A DNA stretch of 64,000 bases from Jaminaea rosea. Taxonomy: Eukaryota > Basidiomycota > Exobasidiomycetes > Microstromatales. Positions 54,957-64,000 of the stretch are shown here, in pieces. The stretch covers positions 310,001-374,000 of the forward strand of contig NW_020289979.1 in NCBI RefSeq assembly GCF_003144245.1, written 5' to 3'. The notes under the pieces were generated by a model. The model was not told the origin of the DNA and did not search any database. It saw only the letters and a program-made list of their open reading frames with translations. The position numbers were made by a program, and so were the translations under genes. The stretch's first letter is position 1; the number at the start of each line of letters is the position of its first letter.

Positions 54957-55919
54957 GCCACAGACGGCCACAAAGTAGGATTGAGAAGGGGGAGATGCAG
55001 GACCTGCGGTGGCTAATGTCTCGGCGGTCTCTTGCTCGTCCTCGTTGGGAAGAGAGGTTGTCGCTCTCTCGCGAGGCGACGGCCTGCGTACGAGGAGAGG
55101 GATGTAATAGGAGAGGGATGTTGATCAGCATCACTCTCTACACGGCATCGGATCCCATGAGAGCTCTCAATGGCGGCGAGAGGGTACGAATCTTCCGCCC
55201 GCATGTCAGGGAGGAATCTGCCTGCCTGGTCCAGACAATCGTCGCCGCGGCCAGCCTGAAGCTCCGACCCTTTGCTGCGACGACGGTATCCACTGACGTG
55301 CGACCCACTCACCACCAACTACTCGATCGTGCTGCGCGATCGGACAAAGGCCAAGCGTGCTACGCTAGCTAGGCGTGAGGCTGGGCCGATGGTCTTGAGA
55401 AAGCTGCCTATGTACGACGTGGATGTACAGGTCGTAGCTAGGAAGATGAAGATGAAGTGCGAGATGGAAATGCAAATGCGGTGTTGGTTGTCAATGACGA
55501 CGACGGACAAGGCTGAAGCGTGCGTGCGGCCGCCCTCGACCGGCCTCGACCCAGACATTGCTCTCCACTCCAGTCGGCGGCCCGTGGCCGTCGGTCGCCC
55601 CTTCCGCCTCGCCTCCTCTTCGTCAGCGAGGCGCGAGGTTGACTGGGCTGGACCCGTGGGCGTGGCTTTGGTCTCGATTTCACGCAGCGCCGGACGCGGC
55701 GCGAGCGGCGGCCACCAGCGAGATAGACGCAGGCGCGTGGGGGATGCGCGAAGAAATCAGTCCTTTTCAGAGTAGACTCGACAATGTAGGGGTGGCATTG
55801 CAGGGCTCGCAGAGAATGAGAATACAGATGGAGGGCATGCGGCGGAAGAGTGGCGATGACGACTCCAAGGACGCTTGCTACGGCTGCTGATTGCCAGCTG
55901 CCTTTTGAGGTGCTCACGC
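54957..55919. other. Intergenic region upstream of the kinase-hydrolase gene
   Basis: 963 bp between its start and the eIF3a stop (same strand). It should hold the promoter of the former and the 3' UTR of the latter. No convincing coding frame, RNA gene or repeat recognised. Confidence 0.5.
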
Positions 55920-55986
55920 TCAACGAGCACCAGGTGGACGGTAAGCGCCGGCAGTCCTCTTGACCTCGGTGAAGCCGTCACCACCA

Positions 55987-56017
<31 letters not shown>

Positions 56018-59000
56018 GACGAGGAGCGGCAGAGGGGGGCGTGGAGGCACCGCTACCTGCACCACCGGCAGCCTGCTTCGCTGCCATCCTCTCTCGCCAT
56101 CCACCAGGAGCAGGAGCTGCGGCCGGGGCAGGAGCGGCAGAGGCAGCAGCTGGAGCGGGACTCGGCGCAGGGCTGCTCGATGCCGCACGGCTAGGGGGCT
56201 CACTCATGCCAGCACCGCCAGCCTGCTTAGCAGCCAAACGATCACGCCATCCTCCGGTCTTTTGTCCACCAAAGGCAGGTGCAGGTCGCTCCTCGCCACT
56301 CGCCGCAGGACTGGCGTTACGCGCCGAGGCAACAGCGCCAGCAGGGGCGCCACGGCGCCAAGTCGAGTCACCGGCGAGAGTCGGGCCCGCAGCTGCGCTC
56401 GCAGCCCTCTTCTCATTGGCACGTCGCTCCTCGATCTCCCTCTCGCGCTGACGTTGCTTCTCAGCCTGCTCCTCCAGCTTGGCCTGCCTAGCCTCAATCT
56501 CGGCCCGCTTCTCAGCCTCGAGTTCGGCCTTCTTTGCTTGCTCAATCTTGCGCTGCTCGGCGGCACGCTCCTCCTCTTCCGCCTTAATGCGCTGCAGCTC
56601 TGCCTCTTCCGCAGCACGACGCTCCTCCTCCTCTTCACGCTTGCGACGCTCCTCGCGGGCGGCGGCAACCTCCTTGCGGCGTTGCTCCTTGGCGGCCTCG
56701 ATCTTGCGCTGCGAGTCAGCACGCTTCTCAGCGAGCTCCTTGGCGCGCTTGCCCTCGATGGACTTCTTCATGTCGTGGTAGTCGGGCAAGATGCGAGTAA
56801 GACGCTTCTTGGCTTCGACGTCCGACTGGTGCTTCTCGCGGGCGGCGTCCAGGGCGACCTTGCGAGCGCGTTGGTTGTACGCGAGGTCGTCCGTCTTCTG
56901 ACGCTCGTAGTCCTTCTCGAGCAAGGGGAGCTCCTCGCGACGGTAAGCACGCTCGAGGTGGTCCATACGGCGGAAGATGACGCGCAGACGCTCTGCGAGG
57001 TCCTTCTTCTCCTTCTCGATCTGAGAGACTTGCAGCTGCACGAGCTTGTCCGTGTCCAGGTTGGCATACTCCTCTTCGGAGAGCTTGAGCCCACCCTTCT
57101 CGCGAAGCGATTGGGCCATCTTGCGCGTCTCCTCGGCGCGGACGGCTTCGAGCTCCTTCTTGATACGCTCCTGCTCCTTGAGACGCTTCTCTTCGGCCTG
57201 GCGCTTCTGTTCGGCTTCGGCTTGGGCGCGAGCACGCTCGGCCTCGGCCTTGGCCTCGTCGCGGGCACGCTCGTGAAGGAGCTCCTTGTGGCGGGCGAGG
57301 ATGGCCTTGCGGGCGAGAGCGGCCTTGTGCTCCGACTCGGCGACAGCCATGGCGCGGGCAAAGACGTCGCGCTTGGCCTTCTGTGCCTCCTCGACGACAC
57401 TGGGGTCGATGGTGCGCATGGTGCTGTCGAGGCAGGTGGCTAAGCGAGTAAGCTGAGTGCGTACAAGCTCTCCAGGCGTGGCTTGGAGACGGACAGAGTC
57501 CTGGTGGCCGCTGGACGAAGCAGCAGGGTGTGAATCGGCGCTGAAGACGTCCTCCTGGAAGGTGATGGCCTGGCTGACGTGGTCGACGCTGATGTTGAGG
57601 TGACCACGCTTGGCGGCGTTGAGGCAGAACTTCTCAATCTCCTCGCGGGTGTAGGCGTAAGGGGCCTTGAAAGAGCTGACGAGCTCCATGACCTTGTCAA
57701 GCTTGACAGCGTCGTAGACCTGGCTCAGCTGTTGGAAGAGCCTGGTGAGGATGACCGAGTGAAGCGGCTTGATGTACTTGGCCATCTCTTCATTCTCAGC
57801 GATTTTGGCGATGATGGGCTCGATCTTTGCGCAGATGGAGAGAGGGTGGAACTCGACCTCGAGGATGTCGTAGAGCTCACGAATCTCTGGGCGAACACGT
57901 TTGAGGACATTGCGGGAGAGAGCCTCCTTGAGCAGACCGGTGCGGGTGGGCGTGCGACTCAAGCCTAGGAGAGAGGTCAGACGGCCAGTGCGACTGATGG
58001 TGTCCTGATCGCCAAGGAGAAAGTCAGACTTGGACTTGTTGAGGTTACCAGTGCCGGGAGCGCTGGACGAGATGACAGGGACTGCGAGGGAGGACAGGAG
58101 GACCAGCGACGAGAGACGAGTGAGCTCGTCCTCAGTCTTGATGTTGCCACGGGCGAGAGCATAGTAGCGGCTCCATGCGGCAGCGTGGAAGAGGTTGTTG
58201 TCCGAGACCATAAAGATGCGGGAAAGCTTCTCGTAATAGTTCGCCATCATGGACGGGCGAGGCGCCTTCTTGGCCATGGTGAGCAAGTTGTGGACATCCT
58301 CGACGCTGCGGAAGGCCTCTTGCCACAGCTCAAGCTCAACGGCGGCGTTGAGTTGGGCAAATCGTGTGTCAAGGTGACGCTGCAGGGTGTCGGGGTCATT
58401 GAGGTTGATAGCATGGGTGTGATGCGACAGCCTGGTGACATTCTGCAAGTGAGTGCGGAGAAGGTCACAGAGGCGACGGAACTCAGTCTTGCGCTTAAAC
58501 TGCAAGCAGAAGCGGAGGACCCTAGAGTGGGGATGGTCAGAAGGAGGGAGATATGGTCAGAGATGGGACTGGCTGACAGTGAAGCGCCGCGCCCGCGCCA
58601 CTCACTGGTGAACAACCTGCTGGTAGGGCACTTCGAGACGAGCGTTGTTACGCAAGATGTCGAGAGCGGTACGGTAGGCCTCCCAGAGGAACTTGAGGCA
58701 GGGGGTAACCAGAGCTCGGTCGGCACGGTCCTTGTTCTCGTCCGAGGTGACGGCACCGAGAAGCATTCCTTCGGGCGTCTCGCTCTCCTCGAGGTCATCA
58801 ACATCAAGGTCGGCAGCGGCGGCCTCAGCCTTGGACTGAGCATCAGCGACGCGAGCCTCTGACAGCTTGATGAAGTGCTTGATGACATTCTCAATGGACT
58901 GAGGCTGAGTGTTCTGCGAGATGTTCTTGTACTGCAGAAGACCGTCCTTGGCAGTTCGTCCGCGACGGAGCTCGACGCAGAGATCGACGAAGCGCATCAT

Positions 59001-59150
59001 GATTGGCTCCAAGGATGCAATGGGCGCCGACTTGAACTTGCGCGAGGTGATGACCTCCCCGAGGGCCGTCAAAGCGGCCGAAGACTGGCCGACATTGATG
59101 AGCTCCTCGCTGCGCTTGAGGATCGTCTCTGGGCGGGCTGTGCGAGACAT
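55920..59150 (-). CDS. TIF32: Translation initiation factor eIF3 subunit a
   Basis: Two exons, 59150-58606 and 58521-55920, with an 84-bp intron; product 1048 residues. eIF3a is the largest eIF3 core subunit and links the PCI/MPN octamer to eIF3b and the 40S subunit. Seen: N-terminal RPETILKRSEELINVGQSSAAL and LYQQ-type helices, the segment QFKRKTEFRRLCDLLRTHLQNV right after the intron, a PCI domain over about residues 330-500, then about 350 residues of Glu/Arg/Lys/Ala-rich coiled coil (spectrin-like region), and a Pro/Ala/Gly-rich tail. The tail has a repeated GGWRDRLAAKQAGG / GGWRERMAAKQAAGG segment and a ten-Gln run (CAG repeat at about 55990-56017). The start at 59150 (MSRTARPET) is the only ATG before the conserved helices. 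Long antisense open frames over the coiled coil are composition artefacts. Confidence 0.95.
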
Positions 59151-59708
59151 GTTGGGCAAATCAGATGGGGTGTAGGTGACGACGAGGGCGTGGTGTTGAT
59201 GTGAAGCTGGGCCTAAAGACAGCTCGCAGCTAGATTTGCCGTCTGCTGGTGGGGAGGTGGTAGCAGAGGAGGCGTTGAGGGAGGAAAAGAAGAAGAGGCG
59301 CGGCGGCCGCGCGAAGGAGGCTCAGCGCAGGGCGCAGGCCGTCGGGCCGTCAGGGCGGAGCGGAGAAAAATCGCTGAGAGGCAGTCGACGAGACGACGGC
59401 ACACGAGTCGAGGAGGCTGAGTGGGGGGTTGAGGAGACAATTGCCATCGAGCAAGCGTCGAGAGGTGTGCTGTCGAGCCATGTGGGAATGCAGACCGTGA
59501 GCTTCACGCCTATCGACATCATCACCACCACGAGCATACAGCGTCAAAGGAGTTGCTCTCGCAGAGTTTAGGCGCGCCTCGTCGACGATCTCCTCGTTCC
59601 GCTCGGCCGACTCGGACGACGATCTTGGATCGATTCGAGGCACAGGCCAACATCCGCCTCTCCTTCCGACACCATCTCGATCCTCGTCGCTCATCTCGCT
59701 GCCTCATC
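59151..59708. promoter_or_regulatory. Divergent promoter region eIF3a / SF3B2
   Basis: 558 bp between divergent start codons of two essential expression-machinery genes. No TATA box seen. Confidence 0.45.
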
Positions 59709-61667
59709 ATGGCCGCTCCAGCCGCTGCCGCAGCCGCTGCTCCTGCTCCCAATGGCTCGGCAAAGGTCAATGGCAGCAAGGGCGATGCTCATCCGAAAAT
59801 GAGCAAGAACGCCAAGCGCAGAGCAAAGAAGAAGCAGGAGAAGGCGGCTGGTGCAGATGAACCCGCCACATCATCAGCGGCGGCTTCATCATCTGATCAA
59901 GTCAATGGCATAGACGACAACGATGCGAAGCCTGAGGTATCCTCATCGTCATCACAGCCCGTAGCATTCGCCTTACCCAGCGAGGACGACGAGACATTTG
60001 CGCAATTCAAGGACATCTTCTCCAAGTTCGCCGCTACAGACGCAGATGCCTCTCAAACGGAGGCTGGCCCCTCCTCATCGTCCAAAAAGGGCGACGTCAT
60101 CTACTCGGACGATGAAGACATGTCCGACTCACAAGCCTCGGATCGAGAAGATGGCGAAGCGCGTGCTACATTGTCCAAGCGCAAACAGAAGAAGCTCTCA
60201 CGGCTCAGCGTCGCCGAGCTGAAACAGCTCGTCAGGAAGCCCGAAGTCGTCGACTGGTCAGACGTGAACGCTACGGATCCTACTTTGCTGGTCCACATCA
60301 AGTCCATCCGCAACACGGTCCCTGTCCCCGCGCATTGGAGTCAGAAGAGGGACTATCTCCAGAACAAGCGAGGCATCGAGAAACCGCCATTCGAGCTGCC
60401 CGCCTACATTGCGGACACAGGCATAGGCACGATGAAGGACGCCATCAATGAGAAGGAGGCAGAGCAGTCTCTCAAGACAAAGACGCGAGAGCGAGTGCAG
60501 CCCAAGATGGGCAAGGTTGTCGTCGATTACCAGAAGCTCTTTGACGCTTTCCATCGCTTCCAAACTAAGCCACCACTGAGCAGCTACGGGGAGACGTACT
60601 ACGAAGGCAAAGAGTACGAGACGAAATTCAAGGAGCGCAAGCCGGGCAATCTCTCACAAGAGTTGAAAGAGGCGCTGAGCATCCCTCCGCTCGCACCTCC
60701 ACCATGGTTGATTGCGCAACAACGCTTTGGACCTCCGCCTAGCTACCCTTTCTTGCCCATCCCAGGTCTCAACGCTCCGATACCAGATGGAGCGCAATGG
60801 GGCTTCCATCCAGGAGGGTGGGGTCGTCCGCCCCTCGACGAGTACGGTAATCCGCTCTACGGCGATGTACTAGGCGCGGCGGCTCAGGCTCAGGCGCAAG
60901 GTGCGAACTTCAGCATCGCAGCCGCGGCGGCACTGGCGGGTGAGCAGCCTGCGATCAGAGAGCCATGGGGCGAGTTGGAGCCGGAGGAGGACGAGGAGAG
61001 CGAGGAGGAAGAGGAAGAGGAAGAAGAGGAGGATGAGGACGGTGAAGCGATGCAAGAGGACCAGGCGGCCGCTGGAGGGTACTCAGAGCAAGATCTCCCC
61101 GCCGACGGACTCGAGACGCCCGGCGGTATGCAGTCTGTGGCTTCCACTATCCCTAGCGGGTTGGAGACTCCGGACTTCATCGAGCTTCGCAAGCAAGGCA
61201 GAGGCGGCACGGCCACGCCTGCCATGGAAGATGTCCGACCGCAAGCGCAACGCAGCCTCTACCAGGTATTGCCGGAGAGAGAGACGCGCATCTCTGGCTT
61301 GATGGGGAGTGAGCACGGCTACGATCTCAACAGCGGCAGCGGAAGTCGCCCGCCACCAAATGCGCCCGTGCTAGGCGCCGAAGACTCACCCGCTCGCGGC
61401 AGCAAGCGGTCTGCAGCTGGCAACGTAGAGGTTGCTCTGGACCCTTCAGAGCTCGAGGGCATGTCCGAGCAGGAGCTTCAGCAGCGCTACGAGGCCGCGA
61501 GGGCTACGCGCGGGGGTGGTGCTGATCCTGGAGGCGTAGGCGGTGGTGAGGATTTGAGCTTGTTGCGGGAGGAGCTGAGCAGGAAGAGGAGGCAGACGGA
61601 GGAGAGACGGCGAGAGAAGGGCAGGGGAGGAGAGGACGGTGGGAAGGGCGGGAAGTTCAAATTCTGA
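59709..61667 (+). CDS. CUS1: U2 snRNP splicing factor SF3b subunit 2 (SF3B2/Cus1)
   Basis: Single exon, 652 residues from the ATG at 59709; the frame is open upstream from 59553, but the first conserved-looking residues follow this ATG. SF3B2 sits in the U2 snRNP, binds SF3B4, and helps recognise the branch site. Seen: an Ala/Pro start, Lys-rich SKNAKRRAKKKQEKA (nuclear signal-like), an acidic Ser region, then the DUF382 block (from about residue 180) with VPVPAHWSQKRDYLQNKRG and IEKPPFELPAYIADTGI. The PSP domain follows (about 312-390) with LKEALSIPPLAPPPWLIAQQ, SYPFLPIPGLNAPIPDGAQ and WGRPPLDEYGNPLYGDV. A Glu/Asp run (about 430-450) and a charged Arg/Glu tail finish the protein. Both diagnostic domains are intact. 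Confidence 0.95.
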   Translation: MAAPAAAAAAAPAPNGSAKVNGSKGDAHPKMSKNAKRRAKKKQEKAAGADEPATSSAAASSSDQVNGIDDNDAKPEVSSSSSQPVAFALPSEDDETFAQFKDIFSKFAATDADASQTEAGPSSSSKKGDVIYSDDEDMSDSQASDREDGEARATLSKRKQKKLSRLSVAELKQLVRKPEVVDWSDVNATDPTLLVHIKSIRNTVPVPAHWSQKRDYLQNKRGIEKPPFELPAYIADTGIGTMKDAINEKEAEQSLKTKTRERVQPKMGKVVVDYQKLFDAFHRFQTKPPLSSYGETYYEGKEYETKFKERKPGNLSQELKEALSIPPLAPPPWLIAQQRFGPPPSYPFLPIPGLNAPIPDGAQWGFHPGGWGRPPLDEYGNPLYGDVLGAAAQAQAQGANFSIAAAAALAGEQPAIREPWGELEPEEDEESEEEEEEEEEEDEDGEAMQEDQAAAGGYSEQDLPADGLETPGGMQSVASTIPSGLETPDFIELRKQGRGGTATPAMEDVRPQAQRSLYQVLPERETRISGLMGSEHGYDLNSGSGSRPPPNAPVLGAEDSPARGSKRSAAGNVEVALDPSELEGMSEQELQQRYEAARATRGGGADPGGVGGGEDLSLLREELSRKRRQTEERRREKGRGGEDGGKGGKFKF

Positions 61668-62670
61668 GGGTGAAGAGCCGCCATTGTACAACATTCCTAA
61701 TCGTAAGCTGGTTGCAATCAGCACTGTCGTAGCATTGTCTCCGCGCAGCCTCATGAACACCAACCTAGTCCCATGAAGGACGACCAGATCCTACTATGAG
61801 GCTGAACGAAGACATGAGCGTCAGGATAAGGCGTGGATGTGAGCGGGGCTTGGTGAGGGAACACTGCGGTAGGGAAGAAAGAAGGCCTCGAGGCGGGGAG
61901 CGGCGACGGGACGACTCGCAACGACGACACGCTACGCAGCCCTCGGTCTCATTCGGCAACATCCATTGGCGGATGCGTGCTGCCACGCTCGGAAACATCT
62001 ACAGCTGGATGATCTTTGAAAGCGGTCCCGTAACACTACCTCTGCACAAGGGTTCATCGGAGCTGGATAGCCTCATGACCATGACCTCGAGCCTATTCAA
62101 CTCCCGCCAATGACGACCAGGTCTTCCTCCTGGACTCCGAGATAGCCGGCTCCACGATCCGGAAAGGGCGCTTCGGACTTTTCATTGGGCCGCCTCTGCT
62201 GTGACGAGATGAAGCGGCTGTCGCTCTCACTTTCTCATTTTCTCTCTCACATGACCACATGATCAAGAACGTCTCGCCCGCCCGGCCCACACACGTTCGT
62301 CAATGCCGTAACGCTCGCCATTAGCACGCAATCAAGTCCGCTCGTGTCGCGTCGCTGCGCCCCCGCACCCTCGCAGCCCTCAGGCGCAGTGCCCGCCGTG
62401 CGGTTCACGCCCCGAAGAGGTCGTGGCCCGTGCGAAGGCAGCATCTTCAATGTCGCCATTCGAAGATCTTGCAACTGTACGGGCGAGGGGCAAAGACTTC
62501 GAGAGACTTGGAATCGAGGCCGACCGCGTATCTTTCTTCCTCACCATCATCACCATCAAGCCTCGATCTTGATCGTGAATTACGGACAATAGCCCTTCCT
62601 TTGCCTGACGCCTTGCTATACCACCACCCACTACAACTTCTTACCCCCACCCCTTCTTTCCTTCACCACA
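61668..62670. promoter_or_regulatory. Upstream region of MET17
   Basis: 1.0 kb between the SF3B2 stop and the MET17 start. I looked for a CACGTG (Cbf1) element and for TATA and saw neither; a TGCTATACC lies about 60 bp upstream of the ATG. The last 150 bp are C/T/A-rich leader. No gene recognised. Confidence 0.4.

Positions 62671-64000
<1,330 letters not shown>

Noticed and set aside
55875-57443. 522-residue plus-strand open frame rich in Leu
   Set aside because: It is antisense to the Lys/Glu/Arg-rich coiled coil of eIF3a; the composition produces a long open but meaningless frame.

Overview
This window is nuclear DNA from a fungus, most likely a basidiomycete. The protein families are fungal. 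Genes are closely packed on both strands, with short GT-AG introns (about 60-105 bp, one of 285 bp). The DNA is GC-rich, and many proteins carry long Ser/Pro/Gln-rich disordered tails. The small-intron, high-GC style suggests Ustilaginomycotina (smuts and relatives), but the genus cannot be fixed from sequence alone. I found no transposon, retroelement, virus-like element, rRNA, tRNA or CRISPR array.

Layout, left to right. NUC1-type mitochondrial nuclease (-, 3' end outside the window); ATG2 lipid-transfer protein (+); DBP6 RNA helicase (-); a TOM6-like membrane protein (+); a HbrB/Bit61-type TORC2 protein carrying an unexpected phosphatase-like N-terminus (-); HRD1 ubiquitin ligase (+); NDK1 nucleoside diphosphate kinase built from eight exons, four of them tiny (-); a gene-poor stretch with a 49-bp perfect inverted repeat; a spliced HNH/endonuclease VII-like zinc-finger gene that looks broken (+); LSM1 (+); NOT1 scaffold of CCR4-NOT (-); an unknown membrane protein (+); an alpha-arrestin (-); an SH3BGR-fold protein (+); TRM11 tRNA methyltransferase (-); ARF1 (+); a small unknown protein behind a TATA box (+); a Zn2Cys6 transcription factor (-); DPH1 (+); SDH4 (-); a protein kinase fused to an HSL-type hydrolase (-); eIF3a (-); SF3B2/CUS1 (+); and the start of MET17 homocysteine synthase (+, runs out of the window).

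Most genes are housekeeping. mRNA and translation functions are common (LSM1, NOT1, DBP6, TRM11, DPH1, eIF3a, SF3B2), as are membrane traffic and proteostasis functions (ATG2, HRD1, ARF1, arrestin). Neighbours are mostly divergent or convergent pairs without obvious operon-like logic. LSM1 and NOT1, both in cytoplasmic mRNA decay, are convergent neighbours.

The observations most worth following are: the kinase-hydrolase fusion (50758-54956); the histidine-phosphatase-like domain without its catalytic RHG motif fused to HbrB (10818-13757); the absence of any usable ATG for NOT1 over almost 1 kb of leader; the HNH-like gene interrupted by a stop, near a long hairpin; and the NDK1 microexons. 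Exon boundaries were derived by hand from splice sites and reading-frame continuity, and were checked for phase.
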